Positions 11,063 to 23,095 of a DNA stretch of 64,000 bases are shown one piece after another. The position numbers were made by a program, and so were the translations under genes. The stretch is from Diplolepis rosae (Eukaryota > Arthropoda > Insecta > Hymenoptera > Diplolepididae), in contig JAPYXD010000704.1 in the NCBI GenBank assembly GCA_030998225.1, positions 8,308,001 through 8,372,000 of the forward strand, given 5' to 3'. Each line of letters opens with the position of its first letter. The first letter of the stretch is position 1. The notes beneath the pieces were generated by a model that saw only the letters and a program-made list of their open reading frames with translations, was not told the DNA's origin and made no database searches.

Positions 11063-12050
11063 GAAGAAAAATGAATTATTGCGTTGATTGAACACTTTTC
11101 AGAAACCAAGGCTAAGTTCGAAAAATATTATTCAGACTTTACCCTGTCGTATGGAATGATTCAGAAGTGGTTTACCAAATTCTGTTGTGGTCGTACGAGC
11201 ACACATGCCATACCAAGTCCAGGTCGTCAAAATGAGATCACTACACCAGGAATGATTAATAAAATCGATGATATTGTTTTGAATGACCCGAAAGTGAAAG
11301 TGCAGTGGTCAACATTTTGCATACACATTTGTGCATGGGAAAGTTCTGTGCAAGATAGGTGCCGCAATTGCTCACAATTGATCAAAAGCGCATTCATGTG
11401 AACATTTTGGAGCAAAATTTGGCCTATTTTAACCGCAATCCGAAAGAGTTTTTGCGTCGAGTTGTGACGGTGGATGAAACATAGATCCACCATTATACTC
11501 CGGAATCACGTGAAGGGTCAAAACAGTGGGTTAAACCTGGTGAAAGTACACCAAAGCGTCCGAAATGCAACCATCGGTTGGAAAAGTTATGGCTAGTGTT
11601 TTTAGGGATTCACATGGAGTAATCTTCATCGACTACCTACAGAAGGGAAGAACGATTACTGGAGCATATTTTGCTGCATTATTGGGTTGATTGGTTAACG
11701 AAATCAGGAAGATAGGTCACATTTGAAGAAGAAAAAATCCTTTTTCATGATGACAATGTACCAACTTACACATCGAACATTGCACAGGCAAAAAAGCATG
11801 AATTGGGTTTCAAATCGCTTCCGCGTCCACCGTATTCTCCAGATCTGGCACCCAGCGACTATTATCGGTTTCCAAACCTCAAGAGATGGCTGTATGGCAG
11901 GCGTTTTAAATTAAACGAAGAATTTGAATGAGAAACAGAGGAGTATTTTGCACGGTTTTAAGAATCGTATTATTTGGAAGGCATAGAAAAGTTGAAAGAT
12001 CGTTGGACTCGTTGTATTGAACTAAAAGGAGAGTACATTGAAAAATAAAA
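11063..12050 (+). pseudogene. mariner transposase, decayed full-length copy
   Basis: This is a second mariner subfamily, distinct from the copy at 8155. The start MKKNELL lies near 11063 and reading needs several frame changes and skips of stops. Blocks in order: the HTH segment IQKWFTKFCCGRTST, GRQNEITTPGMINKIDDIVL, the first-Asp block VVTVDET (followed by a stop in place of Trp) and IHHYTPESREGSKQW, an IFIDYL-like block shifted near 11630, second Asp in FHDDNVPT near 11750, third Asp in PPYSPDLAPSDYYRFPNL near 11840, and a tail DRWTRCIELKGEYIEK ending near 12048. The length is close to a complete gene. Terminal repeats were not identified. Confidence 0.88.
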
Positions 12051-12065
12051 CGGATTTTTACCAGA

Positions 12066-12126
12066 AATAGTACATTGTGCACCGAGAGCGCAAACGCCCG
12101 TTTTTGCTCGAGGTTCACATACTATT
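12066..12126. repeat. 61-bp hairpin mini-element, AATAGTA...TACTATT
   Basis: The outer heptamers AATAGTA and TACTATT are inverted. Inside, GTGCACCGAGAGCGCAAACG pairs imperfectly with CGTTTTTGCTCGAGGTTCAC to give a stem of roughly 20 bp. It ends exactly where the inverted repeat of the Crypton-like element begins (12128). Confidence 0.68.
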
Positions 12127-12689
12127 TTGTCCGACAGCGGAGCCAAATCGAGTTTTCGCGTTTTAAAGTATACAAAACGGGTTTGAAACAACTGATATTT
12201 CAATCAGTACAAATTAGTGAAAATATTTTACAATTTAAGGAGTATAGAGGCGAGTGGGGATAAAGGGTTCACGAAAGGGGGGTCCAGGGACGAAGCCCTA
12301 GTCGGGGGGTTAGGAGGCAAAGCCCCCCTACTTAATAAACCAAAATCTTAATGAATACTAATAATTATCGATAAACCAAAATTTTAAATAAAAATTCTTG
12401 ACACCAATCGCAGAGGTGGTTTTAACGCCACTCATTAATGAACCAAAAAATATGAAAACTGTATCAAGATGCACGCCATCTACCGAATTAACCCAAAACG
12501 AAACCGTGCTTCAATTTGAAATTTGTTAATCTTATTATTCAAATTTTATTTATCTTTGTTCAAATTTCAGAGTCACATAAATAATTGATGAAAAAATTTT
12601 GCTTAGGTATTTTTTTAAAATTAAAATTGATAGTACAATTGTTTATGTTGATAATTGGGTGATTTTCGATTGTCGTAACGTTTTGTTTC

Positions 12690-13722
12690 ATTTGGTAATG
12701 TCGCCGAAGTGCGCCGGAACGCATGTCCCGTGTATGATTCCGAATTTTCCAAACTCGGCGATTCGTTTCGGCATTTTTTCGAACTTATGGGTTCCAATTA
12801 CTTGTGTTGTGCACTTTTCTCGCTGATAATTAACGAAGAATCGGCTGGACGTTGTCTTTGGCGATCGAAGAGCTGCATATTTTTGAACGAATTGGCGCAT
12901 TTTGCCTTCGATTGTGAATGAGCGTGGTGTGCTCGTCTTGTTATCGGGGATCTTCACCAGGATGATATTACCGTGATTTTCAATGTCCTCAATTTTAATG
13001 TTAGTGAATTCCCCACTTCGGACTGCTCCGTATACGCCAAAAATGATAACAACCTGGAATAAATGCATTATTTTTATATCATTGACGAATATAGTTTACA
13101 AAATAATATATGTAAATAGTATTGAAAATATTTTTCGAACATTTGTATGATTTTTGATATCAGTTGTTTTGTAAATAGTGTATGAATATGTGAAAATATT
13201 ACCTTCAGTACGAGGTACGGGTCATTTGGAGCCTACTCCAAGAACTCTTTTATTTCTGCTGCCGTGAAAACTTTTGCCTTTTTGCTCTGGAAGTCTTTTT
13301 TTTTGTTTTTTCAGGAAAGAAATAACTTTCGTGAAAATACCAATTTTCACTTTTTCTATGACATCGATGGTAGATTTCAGCATGGAAAAAATTGCCCATA
13401 ACGTAGAATGTTTCTTTGTTTGCGATAACTCACTAAAATAAGCGAAAAGAACGTTTTCTGACGTTTGTTTCACGAGGTTTTGTTCTTTCCATAACTTGTA
13501 GGTTAGGTATTCTCCTTCGCATTTCTTCTTAGATTTTGTTGGAAGCAAGTTGCGTTTTGTTTCCTCGGCATCGTCCCTAATTTGTCGGGGAGTTAGAAAT
13601 TCGCTTTCGGAATCCGAATCTTCCATTTCCGATGAAAAAAACTTGCCATTAACGCGTTTTGAAAAAAGGTGACGAACTTTTTTATTAAGAAAAGAGCCAC
13701 TTGTCAACGAACAGGGATACAA
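12690..13722 (-). pseudogene. Crypton-like tyrosine recombinase, two exons, broken
   Basis: This resembles insect Crypton transposases (tyrosine recombinases, also seen as domesticated KCTD/ZMYM-type domains). Exon 1 (about 13640-13205): after a poly-acidic start (SSEMEDSDSESEF) comes a SAM-like DNA-binding part with TSENVLFAYFSELS and STLWAIFSMLKSTIDV. A frameshift near 13255 leads into KVFTAAEIKEFL. A GTAATATT donor (near 13203) and a TTTATTCCAG acceptor (near 13055) bracket a likely 150-bp intron. Exon 2: VIIFGVYGAVRSGEF (catalytic Arg), IEDIENHGNIILVKIPDNKT, RFFVNYQREKCTTQVIGTHKF, then a second frameshift into YTGHAFRRTSATL, which supplies the His and second Arg. Downstream the sequence with the conserved Gly-Trp and catalytic Tyr is missing. 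So at least two frameshifts and a C-terminal loss. Confidence 0.82.
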
Positions 13723-13744
13723 ACAGCCAATTACAGAGTATCTT

Positions 13745-13790
13745 TAAGAAGAACGTTTTTGACCCCCCCCCCCCCCCTTTACAGGCGTAG
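13745..13790. repeat. C homopolymer run
   Basis: About 17 C in a row at 13760-13776 followed by TTTACAGG. Such a run is prone to sequencing and replication slippage. Confidence 0.85.
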
Positions 13791-13857
13791 AATCGCTTGG
13801 TTTCGCTCCTCCCCAGCCAGCGGAGCGAAAAAGAACATTTTTTCTCCGCTGTCGGAC

Positions 13858-14075
13858 AATAGCATATTGTGCAACTAGGGAAAAAAAAATTTATTTTGTG
13901 AGTGTGAAGTTTGATGCCCGAGCAAAGCGAGGGTTATAACCACACGAGTAAAATAAATGTTTTTTTCTACTAGCGGGCCATAAAGTGGACTTTATTGCCC
14001 TTTGCGGGGCAAACAAATCCACTTTCTGACCCTGTAGTAGAAAAAAAATCGTGTGCAACACGGGAAAAACATTTA
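13858..14075. repeat. Twin hairpins next to the Crypton-like element
   Basis: Hairpin 1, 13891-13957: TTATTTTGTGAGTGTG pairs with CCACACGAGTAAAATAA, with an inner CCCGAG(CAAA)GCGAGGG stem. Hairpin 2, 13961-14048: TTTTTTTCTACTA...GTGGA pairs with TCCAC...TAGTAGAAAAAAA with an inner GCCCTTTGCGGGGC stem. A third small stem is CGTGTGCAACACG (14050). The core of hairpin 1 (GTGTGAAGTTTG...CCCGAG...CGAGGG...CACAC) is homologous, inverted, to the core of the palindrome at 62406-62539. Confidence 0.65.
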
Positions 14076-14083
14076 TTATTTAT

Positions 14084-14907
14084 TGACAATTGAAATTATA
14101 TCAGGTAAGCACCATGGAAATGTAAATATAGAATCGTAATTAGAAATACCCCTTTAGTTATCCTGAGTTTGAATTGATTGATGATCAATTGAGTCCAGTA
14201 AGCGAATGTGGTCAGTTGAGTGTAACTTGTAATCTTCAGATAGTTGCTGCTGTATAGTAATTTCGTAATCTAGACAGTTGATCTAGTTGATTCTTCGATC
14301 CCAGTTTCGAGAGAATTTGGAAGGCGATTCCCCTTCACTTTCTAATGTCGTTGAACTCAGCGCCGAGTTAGAATTCGGGTTGAGTAGCGGTAGAAATCTG
14401 GAGAAGCTGGACTGACTGGATTGCACTCGCGGTATAGATTCGATGGCACTGGACTGGACTCGCGTTGGTCACATTGTAGAAATCGGACGTTGACTAACTA
14501 ACTGAACTCGCGGTGTAGAGATGATGGTACTGGACTGACTTCTCTTGGAATTTTCGCTTTTTATAGAACTTTGAAAGGTTAAGTATGACGAGTAACATGC
14601 TATGACGAGTCGCATGTTATTACCAGCATGTTATTACCAGTCACATGCTATTACAAGTCGCATGTTATGACGGTAGTGTGTTGGTATTGTAGGGCTTCAT
14701 TTACTTTATCTCTGGGTCAGTCGATTTGTTATCATGTGTAGGTATTAGAACGTCACATGGTAATTTCGTATTGATCATCCTATTGATCTGTAGATTTGTC
14801 TATAACTTGCGTCGATAAAATCACACTCGCTGTAATGCTGTCTTGATCCCTTTATTGGTTTCTTAATCTGCTTGTTACCTGTGGCGGTAGAGTCGCGGGA
14901 CGTGACA
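14084..14907 (-). mobile_element. Ty3/Gypsy LTR, 3'-truncated copy
   Basis: Minus-strand copy of the LTR at 44261. The LTR start TGTCACGTCCCGCGACTC is at 14907, the CATG-rich tandem words of the U3 are at 14590-14680, the TATAAAAAGCG promoter lies near 14567, and the AATAAATA polyadenylation region at 14084, where the similarity stops. Neither the LTR 3' end nor any internal region is present. Whether it is a truncated solo LTR or an end of a decayed element cannot be told. Confidence 0.85.
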
Positions 14908-15600
14908 AAATCAACTGAAATATTTGTGTAATTTAACCAATTCCCAGCCAATTAAACAATCTTTGGTTAAATAAAGAAAATTCTGTAGTTGAATTAACCA
15001 GAAATTAGGTCAACCGTGCATTGATAAAACTTTATGGTTGGTGAAACTGAATATTCTTCAGAGAGAAATTAGAAAATTAATATTACAAGCTTTTTAATCC
15101 TGTCTAATTATTACGCAGCTCAAAAACAGTAAATATAATATTACATTATGTTATCGAATGTATGCATTATAACTTAAATATATTTCTCCAGATGCTGATT
15201 TTCTTTTAATATAAGGACGATTTTTTAAGATTAAAGAAAATTTATTTGAATCCAAAAACCTTTGATTCGAACAAGATGTTCTCTCAGTGTACACTGAAAA
15301 AAACGTCTGAAATATGTTACATCTAACAGTCCATTTTGGGTTGAATTTAACCACCCAGTGTACATATAAGCGCATAATTCTGTCCTTTTCTAATGGTCTA
15401 GTTTCTGTTGCATCCTAAAGTTAGCCGATTTTTAGACTTGAATTAAAACTTTTTTTACAGTTTAGATATGCTATCTGAGAACAAATCTAATGTTTTGTGA
15501 AATAAATCATTTCATTTTGATATACACATACTCACAATGAGTTTTAGGCAGTAAGTACAGTATATCTGGAATGAAAGAGCGTCAATTGCAAATAAATTGC
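14908..15600. other. AT-rich DNA with small inverted-motif patches
   Basis: TTAACCA/TGGTTAA words recur at 14930-15070, and CAGTGTACACTGAAAAAAAC to ACCCAGTGTACA at 15288-15365 looks like the ends of a small element. No gene was seen. Confidence 0.35.
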
Positions 15601-15905
15601 AAAAGTGAGAGAAAAGCATGACAAAGAAAGAAATTTCCGGCACCCGTTATTCATAAAGTCTTTATCCGGACGCGGCAAAGAGAGGAAAATAATCCCCTTT
15701 CTGCGTAGCGTACCATTAATCATGGCTTTTCCAGGCACGTGTGAACGTGCGATGGCGATAACATCGGCACGCCATTTAATTAATGTCGTCCTGCTGAAAA
15801 AGAATGGCTCTGGATCGCGCAAAATTTATCGGCTACGACTTTCTGCAAACCTTGCGCCTCCTTAAGAAACAGCAACACGACCTCTATAATTTTTTATCGA
15901 CCTGT
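15600..15905. other. GC-elevated block, unassigned
   Basis: Open frames on both strands (15605-15865 plus, 15544-15822 minus) overlap here, and base composition is clearly richer in GC than the surroundings. No protein motif is recognisable in either frame and no start, splice or poly(A) context is convincing. It may be a conserved non-coding block or an old exon. Confidence 0.3.
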
Positions 15906-16426
15906 TTTTATTTCGCAAAGCAAAAGAGCGTCGAGGGAAAAGTTTTTTGGTCCTGTGATAAAAAACATTTACGCAAGTTCCTCTTAAAACGATCCATAAA
16001 AATATCACATGTGCATTTTTTTGTTATACATACATAAAAAAAAGTAAGTGAACGTAAGCGTGCACGGAAAGAAACCCGCAAGCACAAATTTTCAAGATAA
16101 ATTTTCGAATGCAAAATGGTATGCACCAAAGAGTCAATGTGAATGCTCATGAGGTTGTTCGGATAAATGTCAAAACTTGATAAAAAATCGCTCGTGACTG
16201 TTTAATAGCTCATTGTGAAAGGAAAGAGTAGTGCTAAATGATGACATTTCAGAAAAAGTAGCGAAAAACCCCATTTTTCGAGCACATAACCTCAAATATC
16301 TCAAAATCCTGACGTGATAGGCTGATTCTGATTCCCTATTCGGATTCTACGTCAAAAATTACTCCGAAACGACCCATAGCTTTTCAACAACAAAACCTTG
16401 CAGGCCTGTGTAATTCTTTGTACCAT
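15906..16426. other. No gene seen
   Basis: AT-rich spacer. The patch at 16250-16400 is written in the style of dispersed insect repeats, but no boundary could be set. Confidence 0.35.
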
Positions 16427-16644
16427 AATTGAGCCAACGGATGCAATAAGGGCATTTGCGCTCAAAAGCACTTAAAAACGCAGCATAAATTAAAACTCGA
16501 AATTCATTTGTCAAGATATATCATGATAGATATATATATTTTTTTAATTTCAAGTTTAAATTTTTGTTGTAATGTCACGCGTCTGGACAATACTTTCCAG
16601 CCTTTTCGAGCGCAAGTACCCTTATTGCATCCGTCGGCTCAATT
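16427..16644. mobile_element. 218-bp MITE with 37-bp terminal inverted repeats
   Basis: Left end AATTGAGCCAACGGATGCAA and right end TTGCATCCGTCGGCTCAATT are inverted over 37 bp (16427-16463 against 16608-16644) with about three mismatches. The AT-rich interior has no coding capacity. The target duplication is ambiguous (AATT at the ends). Confidence 0.75.
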
Positions 16645-18350
16645 GTCAATATCTGATGAATCTGATACTAATTTATTCACGTCAATCTATACGAGGGTGA
16701 AAATGGTTTCAAGTTTAAAGATATCAACCCTTTCTTCCAGCCCGTTTCTTGCAGCGAATGTGGCACGGATCCAAATGGAATTGAAGAAAGAGTAGAAATT
16801 TAGCTTGAAACAAATGAGACTTCGCATGAGAACTTCCAAGTTGCACTTGCTGATAGTCCTAAGTAGGCACGGAATAGTCAGACGTACAATATTAACTTAG
16901 TACACATTTAGGTACTACAAGATATACGATTGCATATCTATACATCTATACACTTATATTGTATTACATACACGTGTATACAATACGAAACTACCACGTC
17001 AATATAATAATTATAATTTAATGTTACCGTGATAATTAACGAATTACGATAGCAGCCACAAATTGTCTGTGTTGCCTTTGAATACTTGATCTAACAAGGT
17101 TACCACTGACTGAATCCGCACTGATGCTTTACAGATGTGCAATCCTGCGTGAAAACATCTCTTCAATCGAAATGAGAAATACAAACAGTAAGTACCTACA
17201 TAAGCAAACCCTTGATTATATTTAGGCAATATAAATCATAATTAAATTTCCACTAGATCCTCAAATGATTATAAAAAATACAACGAACAAAGATATTTTC
17301 CATCTTGAAAAATATAATTAAAAATTATGTTCTGGATTTCGGGTCATGATCTATTAACAGTGAATGCAAATTTGTGATATTTTACAAAGTTATGTGAGTT
17401 TTCATCATAAAAAATAGAACAGATATTGTTTGACAAAAATGGTCTTTTGTTTACGAGGATATCAAATTTTTCTCGACTTCTTATCCAAAGAAGACGTAGA
17501 ATGCTGTCCTATATTGTGTGTCCATTTTCATCATGATGAAAAAAGTTATATTGATCGTCCTTATAAAACACACAAGGAAAGTTTACTATGTATCGTATTT
17601 TAAAAAGTATTGTTTGAAATCCTGTTACTCCACCATGACCATCAATATTAGATAGAAATATTTATTTAAATATTTAATGTCCACACCCATCTATATAAAT
17701 TTCAGAGAGTTTAAAAGGTTTTGAAAAATTCGAATATACACGTATGTGGATATCATGTTATAATCTGATAAGGGTTAACGACCGGATCTGGCTGCAGAAG
17801 CGATAGAAAAACTCCCCTGCACGGATCCACTTCTATTTGACAAAATACCCTTTTCGCACGTTTTATATACATACAAGTGCACGTAACTCAGTACACATAC
17901 CGTATCCCTGTATTGGAAAGATTGGAAAAGCATCGGGGCAATCAATATAGCATCGACACGGGCACGCAGAACCGTATAAAGAGGATGTTTTATTCATATC
18001 ACGTTGTCTGCCTGACTGGTTTGCCTTTTCTGCGAGTTTCCAACGCGCTCCTGAAGGCATCAGCCCAGTGTCTGTTCCGCTTATCGTTCTGACAAATAAA
18101 TACGCGTAAATTGTGATATCTTATCGAAAATTCGACGTGAATGCATTGATCAATCACTTAACAGGAGTATCGTATGAATTTAAATACTCGTAGGGATCAT
18201 TTATAAATGATCGATTATTAACTGCTCTTAAGCTAATTTAATTAAGCTTGTCCTCGCAAAAAGAAGTGGCAATAGAATTCTAAGATATTACACAGCGTGC
18301 TGCGTTGAATCCTTCTCTCTTTCTCAAAATATATGCTGATAATAATAATA
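16645..18350. other. Non-coding DNA, one GC-elevated patch
   Basis: Mostly AT-rich. The stretch 17770-18095 is richer in GC and has overlapping open frames on both strands without recognisable motifs. No gene is called. Confidence 0.35.
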
Positions 18351-18352
18351 TA

Positions 18353-18737
18353 TGCTTTCAAGAATAGCAATATTAGTATTCAAGGGCTCATTTTCTTATC
18401 GCTTCAAAATAAATTTAAAAAATGGTGCGATTCTGATGAATCATGAATCATTTTTTTAGGAAAAAGATTCTCTACAACTTGACTGTTTCCAATTTTTGAA
18501 AATGAATTCTTTAATGTCTGGAATCATGAAAAAACAATTTTTCAAAACAAAATTTTTATAAACAAATTGCTGTATTTGATGAAAATTAATTCAATTTCAA
18601 AAATTAGAAACGGTCAGGTAAAAATAAAATTTGCTAAATGCATAATTTTTCTATGTTTCAAATTTTTCATTATGGGAAATAATCTTTTCTCTTACAAATT
18701 AGCTCTTCAATAACAATATTGCTATTCTTGAAAGCAA
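18353..18737. mobile_element. Fold-back MITE with 22-bp perfect TIRs
   Basis: TGCTTTCAAGAATAGCAATATT at 18353-18374 is perfectly inverted at 18716-18737. Inner sequences (ACTTGACTGTTTCCAATTTTTGAAAATG against CAAAAATTAGAAACGGTCAGGT) are also roughly complementary, so the whole 385 bp can fold back. There is no coding capacity. Confidence 0.75.
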
Positions 18738-18838
18738 AATTATCTATGTTTGCTTGAGGTCTAATTTTCGTGAATAAACTACCTTAACAAACAGATACGC
18801 ATTAGATTAGTGAAATTAATAATGCCCCAAATGTTACG

Positions 18839-18957
18839 TAAATATATTTGGTCATAAATTAGGTCACATGACTTTGGCAAGCTAGGTTTTTTTGGCTCTA
18901 GATCATGTAACCCTTTGGTGTCAGTGTAACCCAATTTATGACCACATATATTTTCAG
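18839..18957. repeat. ~119-bp imperfect palindrome
   Basis: AAATATATTTGGTCATAAATTAGGT is inverted as ACCCAATTTATGACCACATATATTTT. The arms continue with lower match toward a centre near 18895. Confidence 0.65.
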
Positions 18958-20620
18958 AAAATCTTCCACTGTCGAATTGCAGTGTCAAAAATAGGATTCT
19001 ATTTGAGAAATAAAAATAGACCTTCAAATCCAAGTACATGGTCGAATTCATGGTCATTTGCAAAGAGATAATTTTGAATTTGATAATTTTCTTTTAGTAT
19101 TTTGGAAAAGCACATAATTTATGAGTTATCCACTGAATTTTATACTTTTTATGGACTCTGTACTGTGCCAAACTTTACTGATTAATATAAAGAATTTGTG
19201 GATTAGATACATAGTTATCAGGAACTACTGAAATCAAAAATTTTCCATTTTTCAAAAATTCAAAGTTTTGAAGTCATATAAAAATTAGATGAACAAGCAT
19301 GAATTTATTTTGCAATTAAAAATCTTCGTTTTTAATTTTAACACAGTAGAACAAAGTTTAGGGTGAATGTGCCATTGGTAATTTCTACGATAAAGAATCA
19401 TGAATTTCTTTATTAAAATCATGTTCTTATCTCTTTAAATGATTAAAAATGTTCCAAGGTACCATAATTCATTAAAATCTTGCAGCATTATTGTATATTT
19501 CCCTAGATTTTGGAAAAAATTATAAATTTTTTAAATTTATTACAATCTATAAAATATCTTGACTTCAATAATCCAGAATTGCTAATATCCTTCAGAATGT
19601 TAAAGAATTCTTTCAAAATTAAAAATCTATTGAAATCGACTAAAACCAAAAAAATTAAAATACTAAAAAATTAATAAAAATTCACCTTTAAAATAAGCCG
19701 ATAAATCATGTAAAGTTACTTACTTACCACGAATAAATTTTACTTATTGCGATAAATTGAACAAAATATATTGAAAATTTTAAAAACACAATTTCATGCA
19801 AATTCGGTTTACGAAGTCTATAGTGTCATTCCTCAATTTGAATTTTTACGCTTCCACTGTTTTTTGACAACAGTATATTTGAGTTATTTCATGCAAGAAG
19901 GGGACTAAGTCCACTCAGGTTCATTTTGTGGGAAATGAAAAAAACTATATAGCATTGTGTATGTTTGGAATTTCCAAACCAACAAATTTCTGAACATTTT
20001 TCTCAATAGGAAATAATTAAAAACTGTATTGCTCTTGGCTATATAGTCTATTCTATATTTATTTTTAAAAAATTCAAGAGAGTCATTGATATACTAATAC
20101 ATACAATAATCGTGAGTTCACTAAAATTGAGAAACCAAATTTTAAAAAGCAACCAAATTATAATTTGGAGGTGATAAGCCCTATTTGCAGGAAGATGACT
20201 AAATCTTTTGATAAAAAAGTATTATTATTCAGTTATAAAACTAATGAGTTTGGAAAATAGCGGGATATTATCGTGAAATTTTAAAAATTCATCTAAGAAG
20301 GGACTTAACATAAATCCTGGACTAAGTTCTTTTCTTACATAAAAAGATGGATTGTAGAAGGTCATATATACATATACGCTCTGTGCGTGACTGCAGCGCC
20401 ATAGCATGAGTGAACTAAAGGAGGCTGTTCGAGAGCTTTTACAATGTATTATAATGGGACTTAGTTATAAAAATGTTTATTATCAATAAAGAAAACAAAA
20501 AAAAACAATTTAATTCAATTTAAAATTCAATTGTTTTTCCTTGTGAAGTATTTGTGTGAAATCAGCAGTAAAAAGTAAGTATTATACATAACAAAAATGA
20601 TATAGAAACCAGTAAATATA
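18958..20620. other. AT-rich non-coding DNA
   Basis: No gene and no clear repeat found. The frame at 20225-20407 (minus) has no recognisable motif. Confidence 0.35.
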
Positions 20621-20627
20621 AGGTTAA

Positions 20628-20885
20628 GTTAATGACAGATCAAAACAGACACCACACCGTGATGAAAAATTTCTACAAACAGCATTATTGAAGGCTGATG
20701 AATTTTATTTTAAAAATTATTTAAATGCTTTATATAAGGCTGTGATTGCCGAAGAACTCAAAGATGAAAATAATTATACTGAATATTTAGAAAACTGTGA
20801 AAGTTTAAGTAATAGTAAAGATGAAGAGATATTATTTAAGCGAAGTTTTACTGGAACTGACATCAGCAATACTTTAAACAAATAA
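20628..20885 (+). CDS. Possible exon or gene fragment, hypothetical acidic protein
   Basis: The frame is open from just after a stop at 20625 to a TAA at 20883, about 85 codons. It contains no early ATG, and a TTG lies at 20688. The translation is protein-like in composition (HRDEKFLQTALLKADEFYFK near the start, then AEELKDENNY, and NSKDEEILFKRS toward the end): acidic, few runs, no known motif. It could be the last exon of a small gene or a piece of a transposase. Directly downstream is AT-rich DNA with an AATAAATA at about 20925. Not recognised; function unknown. Confidence 0.25.
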   Translation, partial: VNDRSKQTPHRDEKFLQTALLKADEFYFKNYLNALYKAVIAEELKDENNYTEYLENCESLSNSKDEEILFKRSFTGTDISNTLNK

Positions 20886-23095
20886 TGTAGCTTCTATGAC
20901 TTCAAGTTTAGGTGTATGTCAAGTTAAATAAATATATATACACATACTTTATTCCAAAATATTTTGTTAAAAGTCGAAGAATTTATATTTATTAATATTA
21001 TATCAAATACTAAATTATGATAAATTAGATGAATACATTTTACAATTATTACTTGTTACAGCTTAAAAACTATATACTGCAGCTACCCACTTATTCCTTT
21101 GATTTATTTTCCATTTAGACGTTGGAAATTTATAAAATTTACACTCACTTTTCCTGCTTGTATTTTTACAATTCACAACACAACTTCGGTGGCTCATTTT
21201 AGCTATATTTTTCTAATTAAAACAAACTTTAGATTTGCATGTGTATTTATGACTTCGCACGGAGCGTATAACAAAAACTGAGACCGTTTCCTGTTTATAT
21301 ATTTTTTTAAATGATGAAATTTGCACCTATTTTCTCTTCAAGGAAAGAAGTTATACACATGCGACATTTCTAGTTATTAGACAATATAAAAAATTTTAAA
21401 TCCATGAAGAAACCTATAAACATCATTCGATTACCTTAACAGTTGATAAAAGCCCTCTTTTCGTATTATTATAATTATATTATATATAATATTATATTAT
21501 ATTATAATATAATAAGCATAATTATATTTTGATCGTGTATTATTTATATTATTTTGTAATATATTTTTATTATATGATAATATTATAATACTATAATATA
21601 ATATAATATCAATATGATTGCTCTATTACAATAATAAGCATAATAAGCATGAGTCGTTCATGACGTATAATATTTGTCCTACGTTAATATCCTAATAAAG
21701 AGGTAAAAGTGGCAAAAATAAATCAGGCTTTAATGCATCCCATAAAACCAGACGTGGAGTCAACATTTTGCCCATGGCATTGAGTTCGAAAAGTGTGGGA
21801 TAGATTTGCGTTATTTTTTACTGTCTCTTATGAGGAAAAAAACATTTGCTCAAATAATGGGCAATATCTGGCCACTTTTAACCCAAACGTGAGGGGATAA
21901 ACTTATGCCTCTGTGCGGATGCAGATCATAGCATTATTTCCGAAAATACGTGGTTAATTTTTACGGAAAAACGTGGAATCCTGTTTAATGGTCAATTTTT
22001 TAGTAAAACTTTAGTGGGGTGACTCAAACTGTCCCCAAAATGTTTTCTGGGATGGATCTACAGAATATAAATTGTTTCGATGTTGACGCCACGTGGGTAT
22101 TTGAAATTCAGTCGGTTAAATTATAAAAAATTTAATACTTTTTAGTATGCGACATTCAATTTTATCGCGCAAATCAACTTTCAGGGTATAATGATGAATT
22201 AATAGCAATAAAAATTGCACCTAAACCGCTGAAATATGGAACATTGCCAATTTCCGAAAAAAAATTCTCATTTACAAACGAACCGTTTCAGCGTGTTGGA
22301 ACTTTTATCAAATATTATTAATACCATGCTACATCATAAAAAAAAAACTGGAAGAAAAAAAAACGGTGAAGTTTAAAAATGTTGTGTTCGAAATTTTTGT
22401 ACTTATTGCATGATTACGACAATAACTATTGCATCTTGTTAAAAAGTGAACTTACTGCTAGTGAATCTTAAAGGTTATTCAATTACGAATCTTTCTAAAC
22501 AAAAATTAGTCAAAATCCGTTCATTTTTGTGGATGTTACGACGTTTTCAACAAAAATTCTCAACGGATCAAGTGGGTCGCCTCATGAAAACCTGAAAAAA
22601 ATCGCATTTTTTTTTTTTTTTTTTTTTTAATCGATAGAAAAACAACAACAAAACGAGTTTTTCGAGGAAGCGGAGGGCTTGTTGTATCGACCGGGAGTAG
22701 CAGATTAGGAATTGACCTTTGCAAGTTTTGTTATGATCTAATTGTATCTTACAAAGACTTTGAAGCGCGTTTTCTCAAAACCACATTTTTCAAGTTGACG
22801 TGCAGGATTACAGAAAACGTTTTTAATCGATTGACCTCAACTATATTTTATTTTGTTGATAATAAACAATTACTATATATGAACCACTTATATTCATAAT
22901 TTTATCAATTTTGCACACTGTTTATGCAACAATATTAACAAATTTCACTGCGGAAAATCGTAAATTTTGCTTTTAACAGGACAAAATAGTGAATTTTCTA
23001 TTGTCATTGACTTTTAGTGGTTCATATAGAATAAACAAGGGTACTGAATGAAAAAAAAAAAATTTCATTGATTTCAGACAAAAATTACGGACACT
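20886..23095. other. AT-rich non-coding DNA with simple repeats
   Basis: 21465-21615 is a TATTATAATATA-type low-complexity stretch. 22607-22629 is a T homopolymer. No gene was seen. The text around 22240-22600 is written in the style of dispersed insect repeats, without clear ends. Confidence 0.4.

Larger units (their letters stand above)
12128..13858 (-). mobile_element. Crypton-like tyrosine-recombinase element bounded by 15-bp inverted repeats
   Basis: A perfect 15-bp inverted repeat, TGTCCGACAGCGGAG at 12128-12142 and CTCCGCTGTCGGACA at 13844-13858, encloses a tyrosine-recombinase gene on the minus strand. Just outside, AATAGTACATTGTGCA (12066) and AATAGCATATTGTGCA (13858) form a near-direct repeat on the two sides. 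Inside, 12255-12330 has a GC-rich patch of GGGGGG and CCCCCC words able to form small stems (GGGACGAAGCCC, GGAGGCAAAGCCCCC), and 13760-13776 is a C homopolymer. Cryptons are known to lack classical terminal inverted repeats, so the boundary assignment is an inference. Confidence 0.55.

Noticed and set aside
12255..12330. Bacterial insert suggested by the GGGGGG/CCCCCC-rich patch
   Set aside because: It is short and lies inside the Crypton-like element, with no bacterial gene near. It is more simply part of that element's untranslated region.
15544..15865. Host protein-coding exon
   Set aside because: Frames on both strands are open, but neither has a recognisable motif or splice context.
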